This document shows positions 8,890 to 18,368 of a DNA stretch of 64,000 bases, piece after piece; position 1 is the first letter of the stretch, and each line of letters opens with the position of its first letter. The notes under the pieces were generated by a model. It saw only the letters and a list, made by a program, of their open reading frames with translations. It searched no databases and was not told the DNA's origin. This stretch comes from CAZDKK01 sp964603725 (GTDB lineage Bacteria; Eisenbacteria; RBG-16-71-46; CAIMUX01; WJJG01). The stretch covers positions 1-64,000 of the forward strand of contig CAZRWW010000009.1 in the NCBI GenBank assembly GCA_964603725.1. Reading direction: 5' to 3'. A program made the translations under genes and the position numbers.

Positions 8890-9660
8890 ATGTCGCGTTT
8901 CCACAGAGTCGTGGCCGTGCTGGCCGTCATGGCCGTGGGCGCCGTCTTCACCACGGCCCGCGGCGATGCCTACTTCAAGCAGATCCGTCACACCGATGCT
9001 CACCAGGTCATGGGCCAGCAGCTGCCGGCGGAGACCGACACCACCGAGATGTGGTTCTCCGACAAGGCCGCTCGCATCGAGACCGGCGATGGCAACTGGG
9101 TGATTCTCCAGGCCGATAAGAATGCCGTCTACATGATCGACAACCAGGAAAAGACCTACGTCGAGATTCCGCTCGACGGAAAGGGCATGCTGGAGGCGAT
9201 GGTGCCTGAGGGTGAAGGCGAGGAGGGCGCCGAGGCGGCGGCCATGATGAAACAGATGGCCGCCAGCATGCTGGCCAACACCCAGGTGACGGTCACGCCC
9301 ACGGACGAGCGCAAGAAGATCCGCGACTGGAACGCGCGCAAGTACATGGTCGAGATCAAGATGCCCATGGGCACCGCCAGCTCCGAAGTCTGGGCTTCCA
9401 CGGAGATCAAGATCGATGCGCGTCTCTTCCAGAAGCTGAGCATGGCAATGTCGGGCATGATGGCCGACGTCGAGAAGATGATGAAGGAGATGGAGAAGAT
9501 CGAGGGCATGGAAGTGTACAACTCCACGGTGGTCGAGATCATGGGCAACAAGATCAAGTCGACCCAGGAGATCATCGAGCACGCCCAGAAGCCCGCCCCG
9601 GCGGGCGCCTATGAGCTCCCGGCGGGGTACCAGAAGACGACCATGAAGATGGGCCAGTAG
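8890..9660 (+). CDS. Secreted DUF4412-like protein
   Basis: 256 residues. AGGAGG (8876-8881) is 8 bases before the ATG at 8890 and only 2 before an ATG at 8884, so 8890 is preferred. A signal peptide (SRFHRVVAVLAVMAVGAVFTTARG) precedes a mature protein with KQIRHTDAHQVMGQQ, WFSDKAARIETGDGNWVIL and MIDNQEKTYVEIPL. This pattern, which describes a small beta-rich periplasmic or outer-membrane-associated domain, is typical of the DUF4412 family, whose function is unknown. A Met/Lys/Glu-rich helix (MMADVEKMMKEMEKIEGME) lies near residue 200. The gene is alone, followed directly by a large inverted repeat that may end transcription. Confidence 0.7.
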   Translation: MSRFHRVVAVLAVMAVGAVFTTARGDAYFKQIRHTDAHQVMGQQLPAETDTTEMWFSDKAARIETGDGNWVILQADKNAVYMIDNQEKTYVEIPLDGKGMLEAMVPEGEGEEGAEAAAMMKQMAASMLANTQVTVTPTDERKKIRDWNARKYMVEIKMPMGTASSEVWASTEIKIDARLFQKLSMAMSGMMADVEKMMKEMEKIEGMEVYNSTVVEIMGNKIKSTQEIIEHAQKPAPAGAYELPAGYQKTTMKMGQ

Positions 9661-9701
9661 CGGACCGCCCCGGGCCGCCGGGCGGGATTCAAGGCGGTCC
9701 G
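9661..9701 (+). terminator. Hairpin directly after the DUF4412-like gene
   Basis: CGGACCGCC (9661-9669) is perfectly repeated in inverse as GGCGGTCCG (9693-9701); the 23-base interior can form a further GC-rich stem. It starts on the first base after the TAG stop. There is no T-run, so it may be a Rho-dependent pause or simply an mRNA-stabilising end. Confidence 0.4.
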
Positions 9702-9740
9702 GGCGGATCGCCGGCGCCAAGGCTGCCGTACGAACGAGGC

Positions 9741-9812
9741 CGCTGGGCGGCCGAGCTCCGGACATCACGGCCGTGAAGGGACGTTCCGGAGATGTCGAGG
9801 GACCGCCCAGCG
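9741..9812. repeat. Nested inverted repeat between convergent genes
   Basis: Outer arms CGCTGGGCGG (9741-9750) and CCGCCCAGCG (9803-9812) match perfectly over 10 bases. Inside are CTCCGGA (9756-9762) and TCCGGAG (9785-9791), and CACGGCCGTG between them. The whole could fold as one long stem with interior loops. It sits between two converging stops (9660 and 9831), where a bidirectional terminator is expected. Confidence 0.45.
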
Positions 9813-9830
9813 CACTCGGTCGCGATGGCC

Positions 9831-12800
9831 CTAGCGCAGCAACACCACGCGGCGGCTCTCGGTCCGCTGCCCGGCTTTCAGGCAGCAGAAGTAGAAGCCC
9901 GCGTTCAGGCGCTGACCGGCGTCATCCCGCCCATCCCAGGCGACGGCGCGACGCCCAGCCTCCATCCAGGCCTCCGCCAGCAACCGGCGGACGGTCCGTC
10001 CCGCGGGGTCCACCACCCGCAGCGTCACCTTGGCCGGCTCGGGCAGGTCGAAGCGCAGGGCGGTCACGCCATTGAAGGGATTGGGACAGCCGCCGTGCAG
10101 GCGCCAGGTGGTCGGAAGGGCCGTAGGTTCCGGCGTGTCCGAGAGCCCGCAGCCCACCGGCAGGGCGCCGATCTGCCCGCAGGTGGGGTTGTTCTGTGCC
10201 GCGCAGGGCGATTGATCTTCGAGCGAATAGGGCTCCGCGGGATTCGCCTGGCCGCAGAAGAGCGGATCCTCCGCGATGTTCCCGTGGGTGCCAAAGTAAG
10301 GCTCCAGCATCCCGATCCAATCGCCGCCGGTATTGCCGTAGATGTCGCAGCAAGTAGGTGCGCAGGTTTCGGATCCTGCGGTGCGGAGCGATCCGCCCGC
10401 CGTGCTGAACGCGATGATCGTGTTCGTCAGGGTCAGCCTCGCCTGGCCGGCGAGGTAGACGCCGCCTCCCCGGGAAGCCGTGTTCTCGGCCAGCGTGCAG
10501 GCGTTGACGACGAGTTGAATGGCATCGGTGCCCGCGATGCCGCCCCCGAAATCGGCTTCGTTCCCGCTGATCAAGCACAGGCTCAGGTTCGGGGCGGAGG
10601 CGGAGCAGTAGATCGCGCCGCCCCACGACGCGGCTCGGTTCCCATCGAATGCGCACTCGCTGAACGACGCGGCGCTGCTGGCACAATGGAGCGCCCCGCC
10701 GTCCTCGGCCGCCGAGTTCCCGGTGAAGCGGCACCGGCGCACCCGCAGGCCATCGCTCTGCCGGCACAGCATCCCGCCGCCGTCGGTGTGCCAGAAACCG
10801 CTGGCGCGCCCGTTGGCGAGGGTCAGACCCTCGATGATCGATTCCTGCGTGAGCCCCTGGCAGCTGAACACCCGACCGCGAAGCTCGGCGTCGATGGTCA
10901 CGCACTCCGGCTCTCCGGTCTGGCCGCGCACGGTGACCCCTTCCTTCATGCGCAGGTTGTACTCGTGGTAGGTTCCGCAGGCGATGAGCACCGTGTCGCC
11001 AGCCTGCGCGGAGTCGAGGCCCGCCGCGATCGTCGGGGCATCGCCGCTGCCGTCGGGCCGGATGTGCCACACCCGTGGAGCGTGGCAGCCGGCGGGAAGC
11101 GCCCCGATCGAGATGCACCCGGGCGGGGCACACCCCTGTGCGCACGGCGAGCCCTCGAATAGGCGCAGGTTGCCGCCCTCGCGGTCGCAGAAGAGCGGAT
11201 CCTCGCAGATGTTGCCGTTGACCCCGCTCTGGCCCGCGACACACCCCACCCAGTCGCCCCCCGCATTCCCATAGAGATCGCAACAGGCGAGCGTGGCCCC
11301 GCCGCTGGCGGTGCAATAGACGGCTGCGCCACCGAGGCCGAACGCGATGATGGTGCGCTCGACCGTCGCCACCGATCCCTGGCTGAGGCAGATGCCCCCA
11401 CCCGATGTCCCGGCGGAATCCTCGCAGAACGTGCAGCGGGCCACCGTCGGGAAGGAGTTGTCGCAGTAGATCCCACCGCCCTGCTCCGCGGCCCGATTGC
11501 CGCTGAGAACGCAGCCCGTGATGCTGGGCGCCGAATCGCGACAGTAGATCCCGGCCCCGTATTCGGCCGATCCCCCGGTGAGGGTGAGCGTCTCAATGAA
11601 GGTCGTGTTGTCTACGCCATCGCAGTAGAAGACGCGGCCCTGCCCCTGCGCGTCGATGATCGCCAGATCGGCCTGCCCGCTCTGGCCGAGGATCGTGATT
11701 CCGGACTCGAGCACGATATCGTGCTCGAGGTAGGTGCCGTCGGCCAGGGCCAGCGTGTCCCCGGGGCAGGACCGGTCGAGGGCGGCCTGGATCGTCGGGG
11801 CATCGCCCGTGCCGTCTGGCTGCAGCACCCAAACGCGCGGTTCATCATGCAGCTCATAGCCAGCTCCGATCGTGTTGCAGCCCGCGGGCGAGTTGGCCGC
11901 GGCGCAGGGCGAACACCGGACGATCCGGAAGTTCTCGTGCTCCGGTCCGACGAACATCGGATCGGCCGAGAAGTTGCCGTCGATGCCGTACTGGTCGGCA
12001 ATACAACCCACCCAGTCGCCGCCGGCGTTGCCGTACACATCGCAGCAGTTCAACGAGGCTGTGGCATCCGTGCCGCAGGCGACCGCTTCTCCGAGGGAGC
12101 TGAAGGCCAGGATCGTGCGATCCACGACCGGATGGGAGCCGATGGTGCAGCCCATCGCTCCACCCGTGGGGGCGGCGTTAGCGTGGAAGGTGCACCGGGA
12201 CACGAGGGGCGAGGAGGAGGACAAGCAGAAGAGCCCACCGCCGTATGACGCCGCCGTGTTGTCGGTGAACACGCAGCTGTAAAACCTCGGACTGCTCGAG
12301 AGGGCGCAGAAGATCCCTCCGCCCGCGCCCTGACCGGCGGCCGTGTTGCCTGAGAGCAGGCAGTCGCTCACCATCGGCGAGGAGCCGTGGCAGGAAATCC
12401 CGCCCCCGTGGCTCCCGCTCTGGTTGTCGCGAATCTCGCAGTCGTAGATGTTGGGGGAGCATTCGTTGAGGAAGATCCCGCCCCCCTCGGTTTCGGCCAT
12501 GTTGCCCGAGATGACACACCGGCCGAAGTGCAGGTCGGCGTGCTGGAAGTAGAGCCCGCCGCCGAGCTGCATGGCGCCCCCGGTGAAAGTGAATCCCTCG
12601 ATCCTGGTCGAGCTGCAGGGGCCGAGGCAGTAGAGGACGCGGCCCTGCTGCTGAGCGTCGATGGTGACGCAGTCCGGCTGTCCGGTTTCGCTGGTCAGCC
12701 AGACGCCGGCCTTCATCGCGATGTTGTGCTCGTAGTAGGTCCCGCAGGCGACCACCACGCTGTCCTGCGCCCAGGCCGAGTCGAGCCCCGCCTGGATCGT

Positions 12801-15020
12801 GGGCGCGTCGCCCAAGCCGTCGGGCCGGATCCGCCAGGCCCGGGGTGGGCGGGGCAGGTCGAGCTCGGCGGCGAAAGCGTCGTAGAGGCCGTTGAAGCTG
12901 GGGTCGAAGGCGCCCGCGGTCGTCGGGAATCCCATCGACGTGGTCGATCCGACCACCACCGCATCGCAGTTCGGCCTGAGCGCCAGCGCGTAGATGTTGT
13001 CGATTCCAACGCTGCCCAGAAACGTGCTGTACCGCAGGGCATCACATTCCATGCTGAAGGCCGTCACGAATCCGTCCGGGCCGCCGTTGTACGAGGTGTC
13101 GAACGCGTTGGCGGTCGTGGGAAAGTCGGCGCCCCAGCAGGATCCCACCACCACCGGGCGCCGCCAGGCGTCGAAGGCCACCGCCCGGCCCGCGTCACTT
13201 CCCTCGCTCCCCAGGAACGTGCTCCAGGAGAGCGTGTTGGCGCTTGACCCAAACTGAAGCAGAAAGGCGTCCGCTGTGCCGCCGTTGTACGACTGGTCGA
13301 AGGCTCCGGTCGTGGTGGGGAAGTCCGCCGAACCGGTCTCGCCGGTCACCAGGGCCCGACCCACCGGATTCGAGGGACTGGCATAGGGGTGGATCCTTAT
13401 CGCGTGGGCGGCATCCTGCCCCGCCCCGCCTAGGAAGGTGCTGTAGAAAAGCACGTGGCCGTCATAGCCGATCGAACTCACGAATGCGTCGGTCACCCCG
13501 TTGAAGGTGTCGTCGTAGGCCCCGCCGGTCACCGGAAACCACGGCGAGGCCGTCGTTCCGGCGACGACGACGAAGTCCCCCGGGGTCACCGCCACGGCCC
13601 GGGCCTCGTCATCGTTCCAGCCTCCCAGGTACGTGCACCATGCCAGCGAACTGCCGCTGCCTTCCAGCTCCGCGACGAAGGCATCTTCGCCGTTGTTGTA
13701 CGATGGGTCATAGGCCCCCGGGGACGCGGGGAAGTTCGAGGAACTCGTCCTGCCCGCGACGACGACGCCCTGTGCGCCGTGGGGTGCGATGGCGTAGCCG
13801 ACATCATCCCCGGATCCACCCAGGAAGGTGCTGTAGACCAGCGCGCTGCCCGCGGAGTTGAGCATGGTGACGAACACGTCGGCGCCCCCGTTGTGGGTCG
13901 GGTCGTAGGCGCCCACGGTTGTGGGAAAGGTCGCCGACGATGTGTGCCCGATCACCAGCGGCTGGTCGGCAGAGTCCAGGATGATGCCCCAGACGCCATC
14001 GTCATACTCGCCGCCCAGGAAGGTCCCCCAGAGCATCACGCTGCCGGTGGCGTCGAGCTTGGCCACGAAGGCGTCGAAGGCGAAGTTGTAGGTGATGTCA
14101 TAGCCGCCCGGAGTGGTCGGGAAGTCGAGGGAGTTCGTGTAGCCCGCCACCACGGGAGTGCCGTCCCCGTCCAGGGCCACGGCCTGAGCGTGCTCGTTGT
14201 TGATACCTCCCAGGAAGGTGCTCCAGAGGAGGGGCAGTCGCGTTCCGTCGCCGAAGCCCCCGGGGTCGGGCGGCGCATAGGCGTCCCGGTGCGCGCCGTC
14301 AGAGGTTTCGTTCTCCCCGGGGCTGCCGGCCGGGTCTCGAGACAGGTAGAGGCGGCCCAGCGCTGAGCCAGGCCCTGGCCGCTCGTGTACAAGTCGGCCC
14401 AGGTCAGTCTCGATCCACTCGGTGCTGGGATCGACATCTCGCACTTCCCGCGCGCCGTCGACCGTGAAGCGGACGGCGGCCGGTTCAGCGCCGGCACCGG
14501 GGCCCTCGTGGGTGCGCGTGCTGGCGCCGGAGAGGATCTCATAGGTGAGAACACCGTCCTCCTCGTGCCAGCGCAGATCGACGCCCGGCCAGAGATCGCG
14601 GTAGGTGATCTCTGCGAAGACGGGCACGTCGGTCTGCCAGGCAGCCGGGTCATTGCCCAGGAAGTAGTGGAGCCGGGTCGGCAGCGGTTCCCGAGCCTCG
14701 ATCACGGGGTCCGAATCGGCCTCGGTGAAGCGGATCCAGACTGCCCAGCCACGGTCTGGCCCGCGCAGATCGACGATCACCGCCTCGGAGGTGAAGTAGA
14801 CGCAGGCTCCGGGGCCGAGCGCGAAGTACTTGGCGGTCGCGTCGAGCTGCCCGCGGTTTTCGATGAAACTCGTGGAGCTGCCGGCCGCGCGGGATGCCGG
14901 CGAGATGAGCGCCGCGGCGCCGAGGATCGCCAGGCAGACCACGCGCCGAGGCCCCGACTGCGGGCCGACCTTCTTCTGCCGCACTGTCCCAAGGCCATTC
15001 GAGCTGATCGAGGTTCCCAT
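9831..15020 (-). CDS. Giant secreted surface protein: SBBP beta-propeller, three beta-helix modules, FlgD-like C-terminus
   Basis: 1729 residues from the ATG at 15020, which follows GGGGAGGG; an ATG at 15062 would add 14 residues. After a signal peptide (CLAILGAAALISPASRA) comes an N-terminal domain with FIENRGQLD (about residues 50-235), the usual partner of SBBP repeats (DUF7948-like). Then come seven SBBP blades, each with [WY]-[SGC]-T-[FY]-LG and GAYD-(D/T)-YNGG-DAFV motifs (about 265-720): one full seven-bladed propeller. Three right-handed beta-helix modules follow, each opened by the same cassette (RPDG-GDAPTIQAGLD, then GTY-EH, then CVTIDAQ) near residues 727, 1060 and 1315. The last ~90 residues are an FlgD-like module (CPNPFNG, VAWDGRDDAGQRL). 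It is likely exported to the cell surface; no enzyme activity is visible, though beta-helix parts can bind or cut polysaccharides. Confidence 0.85.
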   Translation of the reverse strand: MGTSISSNGLGTVRQKKVGPQSGPRRVVCLAILGAAALISPASRAAGSSTSFIENRGQLDATAKYFALGPGACVYFTSEAVIVDLRGPDRGWAVWIRFTEADSDPVIEAREPLPTRLHYFLGNDPAAWQTDVPVFAEITYRDLWPGVDLRWHEEDGVLTYEILSGASTRTHEGPGAGAEPAAVRFTVDGAREVRDVDPSTEWIETDLGRLVHERPGPGSALGRLYLSRDPAGSPGENETSDGAHRDAYAPPDPGGFGDGTRLPLLWSTFLGGINNEHAQAVALDGDGTPVVAGYTNSLDFPTTPGGYDITYNFAFDAFVAKLDATGSVMLWGTFLGGEYDDGVWGIILDSADQPLVIGHTSSATFPTTVGAYDPTHNGGADVFVTMLNSAGSALVYSTFLGGSGDDVGYAIAPHGAQGVVVAGRTSSSNFPASPGAYDPSYNNGEDAFVAELEGSGSSLAWCTYLGGWNDDEARAVAVTPGDFVVVAGTTASPWFPVTGGAYDDTFNGVTDAFVSSIGYDGHVLFYSTFLGGAGQDAAHAIRIHPYASPSNPVGRALVTGETGSADFPTTTGAFDQSYNGGTADAFLLQFGSSANTLSWSTFLGSEGSDAGRAVAFDAWRRPVVVGSCWGADFPTTANAFDTSYNGGPDGFVTAFSMECDALRYSTFLGSVGIDNIYALALRPNCDAVVVGSTTSMGFPTTAGAFDPSFNGLYDAFAAELDLPRPPRAWRIRPDGLGDAPTIQAGLDSAWAQDSVVVACGTYYEHNIAMKAGVWLTSETGQPDCVTIDAQQQGRVLYCLGPCSSTRIEGFTFTGGAMQLGGGLYFQHADLHFGRCVISGNMAETEGGGIFLNECSPNIYDCEIRDNQSGSHGGGISCHGSSPMVSDCLLSGNTAAGQGAGGGIFCALSSSPRFYSCVFTDNTAASYGGGLFCLSSSSPLVSRCTFHANAAPTGGAMGCTIGSHPVVDRTILAFSSLGEAVACGTDATASLNCCDVYGNAGGDWVGCIADQYGIDGNFSADPMFVGPEHENFRIVRCSPCAAANSPAGCNTIGAGYELHDEPRVWVLQPDGTGDAPTIQAALDRSCPGDTLALADGTYLEHDIVLESGITILGQSGQADLAIIDAQGQGRVFYCDGVDNTTFIETLTLTGGSAEYGAGIYCRDSAPSITGCVLSGNRAAEQGGGIYCDNSFPTVARCTFCEDSAGTSGGGICLSQGSVATVERTIIAFGLGGAAVYCTASGGATLACCDLYGNAGGDWVGCVAGQSGVNGNICEDPLFCDREGGNLRLFEGSPCAQGCAPPGCISIGALPAGCHAPRVWHIRPDGSGDAPTIAAGLDSAQAGDTVLIACGTYHEYNLRMKEGVTVRGQTGEPECVTIDAELRGRVFSCQGLTQESIIEGLTLANGRASGFWHTDGGGMLCRQSDGLRVRRCRFTGNSAAEDGGALHCASSAASFSECAFDGNRAASWGGAIYCSASAPNLSLCLISGNEADFGGGIAGTDAIQLVVNACTLAENTASRGGGVYLAGQARLTLTNTIIAFSTAGGSLRTAGSETCAPTCCDIYGNTGGDWIGMLEPYFGTHGNIAEDPLFCGQANPAEPYSLEDQSPCAAQNNPTCGQIGALPVGCGLSDTPEPTALPTTWRLHGGCPNPFNGVTALRFDLPEPAKVTLRVVDPAGRTVRRLLAEAWMEAGRRAVAWDGRDDAGQRLNAGFYFCCLKAGQRTESRRVVLLR

Positions 15021-15169
15021 GATGCCCTCCCCGTCGCAGCGCTCGGGCCAGTCGGTCCGCACCCGCCAGCGCGCAGACAGCCACAGGGTTCACCGAGCGG
15101 GCGTCCGGGGCCGCCTACATCGGCTCCGAAAGCCCCCGCATTGGAAACACGGCGGGGCGCGGCCTCAGA

Positions 15170-15184
15170 GTTGCACTGCAACTT
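15170..15184. promoter_or_regulatory. Perfect palindrome between divergent genes (possible operator)
   Basis: AGTTGCACTGCAACT is a perfect 15-base palindrome around a central C. It lies between the start of the giant surface protein (15020, minus) and the TPR-CHAT gene (15319, plus), where both promoters must be. No regulator gene is adjacent, so the role is a guess. Confidence 0.3.
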
Positions 15185-15318
15185 CCGAACGCCCTCGATC
15201 AGTCTGGATCCAGAAGGGAACCCGCAGACCGCGACGGCAGGCACATGTGCTATCCTTGAATAGAGTTCGTTGCTGCGCATCCCACGATCCGCGAGCCCAT
15301 CCCTGTCGGAGGTGGTCG

Positions 15319-18270
15319 ATGCGAACCGTCGCCGCCCGGCCATGGGGATATTCTGGCCGACCCCAGCGTGCCCACGCTGCTTCTCGCGTGAGGCTCCTGG
15401 CGCTGGCAGGGATTCTCGGCGCCCTGACCATCGTCGTGGCCGTCGGGGAGCCGGAGGCGCTGCCGCGCGCGACGCCGCGCACGCAGACTGCCGATTCCGC
15501 TGCGCCCGGCGCCAGCCATTCGGAGGCGGTGGCGCGCGCCGACAGCCTGCTCCGGCGCTCCGAGCGCGAGGGCCGCGAGAATGCGGCGGCGGCGCTCATC
15601 TGGCTGCGCGAGGCCCTGGCGCTGCTGGAACCTCTCGGCCCGAGCGAGCGCCTCATGCGCTGCCACCGGACGCTGGCCATCGCCCTGAAGCGTTCCGGCG
15701 AGATCGATGCGGCCGAACCTCACTACCAGGCCGCTCTGGAAATCGCCCGCCTGCTCGGCGACCGCATCCAGGAGAGCCGGGCGATCGCCGGTCTGGCCCA
15801 GGTCCAGAAGGGACGGGGCGCGATCGAGGCAGCGCTGGCACTGCAGAAGCAGGCGCTCGAGATCGCTCAGGACGCCGGCAGCGCGGAGGACATCGCCTCG
15901 CGCATGAGCGAGATCGGGACGCTGCACACGCAGCTCGGCCATTTCCGGCAGGCCCGGGAGCAGCTCGAAGTCGCGCTGCGTGTGATGGAAGAGGCGCGGC
16001 TCGATGCTGATGATGTGGCTTTCACGCTCGATGCGCTGGCGTCCGTCGAGGCGCTCACCGGGCGCCTGGAACGTGCGCGAGGACACTGGGAACGGGCCCT
16101 GGCGCTGTGCCAAGCGGCCGGCGCCAAGAGCCGCACGGTCTTCCTGCTGCTGCACCTGGCCCAGCTCCACCTCGATCTGGGGGATCCGCGCCAAGCCGGA
16201 GAACTGACCGCGACGGGCCTGGCGACGGCTCGCGAGGTGGGCCATCGCCGGGCCGAGCTGCCGCTGCTGGCGCTCGCGGCGGCGGCCGCATTTCAGGAAG
16301 GCGAGCCGGCGGCGGCGCTGCAGGTCACCCGCGAGGCCACCCGCCTCGCTCGCCAAGTCGAGCCGCGCTACTTGTGGGAGATCTCGCGCATCGGCGCCGC
16401 GGCCTTGCATGGCCTGGGGCGCACCGGGGATGCGATCGCCCTGCTCGACAGCACGATCGCCCTCTTTCCCACGATCCCGGACTCGATGCGTCTCGGTCTG
16501 GCCCTGCGCCTGCAGGGGACCCTGTACCGCGAGCTGGGTCAGGCCGCGGCGGCCAAGCCCCGGCTGGAGCGCAGCCGCGCGATCGCCCGCGCTCACGGCG
16601 ATCGGAACCATGAGGCGGCCGTCTGCCTCGAGCTTGGCGCAACGCAGCTAGCTCTGGGCCGCTCGCAAGAGGCCATCGCGCTACTCGAGGAAGGATTGGC
16701 CTGGGTCGATGAAACGCGCGCGGGCATCGCGTCCAGCGAAGAGCGGCGCGACTACCAGGCGCGCTGGTACGACAGCTATGTCGCGCTCGCGCAGGCCTAC
16801 GCCAGGGAAGGCCGGGCGGCTGACGCGTTCGCGACCTTGGAGCGCACGCGCGCGCGAGAGATGCGCGAGCTGTTCGGCACCCGCACCCCGGGCCTGCGGG
16901 CCAAGGTGTCCCCGCAACTCGCCGAGGCAGTGGAGGCCGTGGAGGCGGACCTGACCGAGACCCAGATTCGCATGGCCCGTGCCCAAGATGCTGCGGATCC
17001 CGCCGGGCCGCGACTCGCGGCCCGCGCCGACTCGCTCAAGGCAGCGTGGGTCGAGCTGTCCCGCCGCGTGCAGCGCGAAGCGCCTCGCTATGCGCGCGCC
17101 GCGAGCGTGCTCGAACCGGTGACGGCCGCGGAGGTTCAGGCCGCCCTCACTACCGACGAGCGAGTGATCGCTTTCATGGTCGGCGTGCAAGGTACGCTGC
17201 GGTTCGAGCTGGAAAGCGGAGGGCTGCGCGTGCGCGAGATCGCCTGGTCGGAATCCGAACTGCAGAAGGCCGTCGCGCACCTTGAGCGGCTGCTGCGGGG
17301 AGCTGACGGAACAACGACGGGTGCGGGGTGGTGGGATCGGGCGACGATCCTGGCCGACGCGCTCCTCGGAGAGTCGGCAGACCCTCGTCCGGTGCGGTTG
17401 TACGTGCTCCCGGACGGCCCGCTTCATCGGCTGCCTTTCGAAACGCTGCCCGTCGCCGACGCCGGCGGAGCCCGGACCCTGCTGCTCGAACAGGCCGAGG
17501 TCATCTACGCGAACTCGGCGACGCTGCTCCTGGCGGACCGGGAGAACGAGCTGTGCCGGCAGCGCGAGGCTGTCTACCCCTTGCTGGCATTCGGCGATCC
17601 AGCGGGGGCGTCGCTGCCGTATGCCCGCCAGGAAGCGCTCCATCTGGCCGACCTCTTTCCGGCGGCGCGGGTCCACATCGGACTCGAGGCCAGCGAACAG
17701 CGCTTCTTCGATGAGGTGCCGCGAGCCGAGGTCCTGCACATGGCCGCGCACGCCTTCGTCGACGACCGCCATCCGGCGTTTTCCGGCATCAAGCTGACCG
17801 CCGCCTCCTCCTCGGCCGGCGCGCCTGCCGCTCACCAGGTTGTCTGCGACGGACTTGTGCAAGCCCACGAGTTGCTGGAGTCCGATCTCTGCCTCGAGCT
17901 GGCGGTGCTCTCGGCCTGTGAGACTGGGGCGGGAGCGCTCCTGCGCGGCGAGGGCCTGGTCGGCCTGTCCCGCGCCTTCCGTCTGGCGGGGACGAAGAGC
18001 CTGATCGTGAGCCTGTGGAAGGTGGACGATCGCGCGACCGCCGAGTTCATGGCCGAGTTCTACGCCCGACTGAGCCGCGGCGATACAGCGCCGGCGGCCC
18101 TGCGGGGAGTCAAGCTGGCCTTTCACCGCGATGCTCTGACGGGCGCGAGCGACACCGCCGGCCAGAGGCCGACGAGCCTGCGCGGCGTGGGCCGGCGTTC
18201 TCGGACGGTGTCACTCGGGGCCCCCGAGGTCTGGGCGCCGTTCGTTCTGATTGGGACGCGGGACCATTGA
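15319..18270 (+). CDS. Exported TPR-CHAT protein (putative caspase-like peptidase)
   Basis: 983 residues. The ATG at 15319 has GGAGG 6 bases upstream and opens a signal peptide or membrane anchor (hydrophobic LLALAGILGALTIVVAVG, about residues 28-45). Residues ~60-500 are tandem TPR-like helical pairs (for example SGEIDAAEPHYQAALEIARL). The C-terminal third is a CHAT domain, a clan CD (caspase/separase-type) peptidase fold. The expected catalytic pair is present: His811 in LHMAAHAF and Cys867 in LSACETGAG, followed by RGEGLVGLSRAF and SLWKVDD. CHAT proteins with TPRs cut or sense protein partners in several systems, including the type III-E CRISPR-linked TPR-CHAT, but no CRISPR gene is nearby. 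The neighbours are a convergent ECF sigma/anti-sigma pair. Substrate is unknown. Confidence 0.85.
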   Translation: MRTVAARPWGYSGRPQRAHAASRVRLLALAGILGALTIVVAVGEPEALPRATPRTQTADSAAPGASHSEAVARADSLLRRSEREGRENAAAALIWLREALALLEPLGPSERLMRCHRTLAIALKRSGEIDAAEPHYQAALEIARLLGDRIQESRAIAGLAQVQKGRGAIEAALALQKQALEIAQDAGSAEDIASRMSEIGTLHTQLGHFRQAREQLEVALRVMEEARLDADDVAFTLDALASVEALTGRLERARGHWERALALCQAAGAKSRTVFLLLHLAQLHLDLGDPRQAGELTATGLATAREVGHRRAELPLLALAAAAAFQEGEPAAALQVTREATRLARQVEPRYLWEISRIGAAALHGLGRTGDAIALLDSTIALFPTIPDSMRLGLALRLQGTLYRELGQAAAAKPRLERSRAIARAHGDRNHEAAVCLELGATQLALGRSQEAIALLEEGLAWVDETRAGIASSEERRDYQARWYDSYVALAQAYAREGRAADAFATLERTRAREMRELFGTRTPGLRAKVSPQLAEAVEAVEADLTETQIRMARAQDAADPAGPRLAARADSLKAAWVELSRRVQREAPRYARAASVLEPVTAAEVQAALTTDERVIAFMVGVQGTLRFELESGGLRVREIAWSESELQKAVAHLERLLRGADGTTTGAGWWDRATILADALLGESADPRPVRLYVLPDGPLHRLPFETLPVADAGGARTLLLEQAEVIYANSATLLLADRENELCRQREAVYPLLAFGDPAGASLPYARQEALHLADLFPAARVHIGLEASEQRFFDEVPRAEVLHMAAHAFVDDRHPAFSGIKLTAASSSAGAPAAHQVVCDGLVQAHELLESDLCLELAVLSACETGAGALLRGEGLVGLSRAFRLAGTKSLIVSLWKVDDRATAEFMAEFYARLSRGDTAPAALRGVKLAFHRDALTGASDTAGQRPTSLRGVGRRSRTVSLGAPEVWAPFVLIGTRDH

Positions 18271-18308
18271 CGCCGAGCGAAACCGCGCAGCGGGTTCTGG
18301 AGCCGCGA

Positions 18309-18328
18309 GGGTCGCTGGTCCGCGACCC
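18309..18328. terminator. Short hairpin between convergent genes
   Basis: GGGTCGC (18309-18315) and GCGACCC (18322-18328) form a 7-base-pair stem with a 6-base loop. It sits in the 98 bases between the converging stops of TPR-CHAT and the anti-sigma gene. It has no T-run on either strand, so terminator function is uncertain. Confidence 0.3.
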
Positions 18329-18368
18329 AGGTGTTGGCATCGCGGCGCCGCATATCCCGCGGCGTGTC

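Noticed and set aside
16681..18126. A 481-codon minus-strand frame opposite the CHAT domain
   Set aside because: The plus strand has catalytic His/Cys motifs of CHAT; the reverse gives no recognisable protein.
15319..18270. Type III-E CRISPR (gRAMP) association of the TPR-CHAT protein
   Set aside because: No gRAMP/Cas7-11, Csx30 or CRISPR array is present, and this CHAT protein has an export signal.
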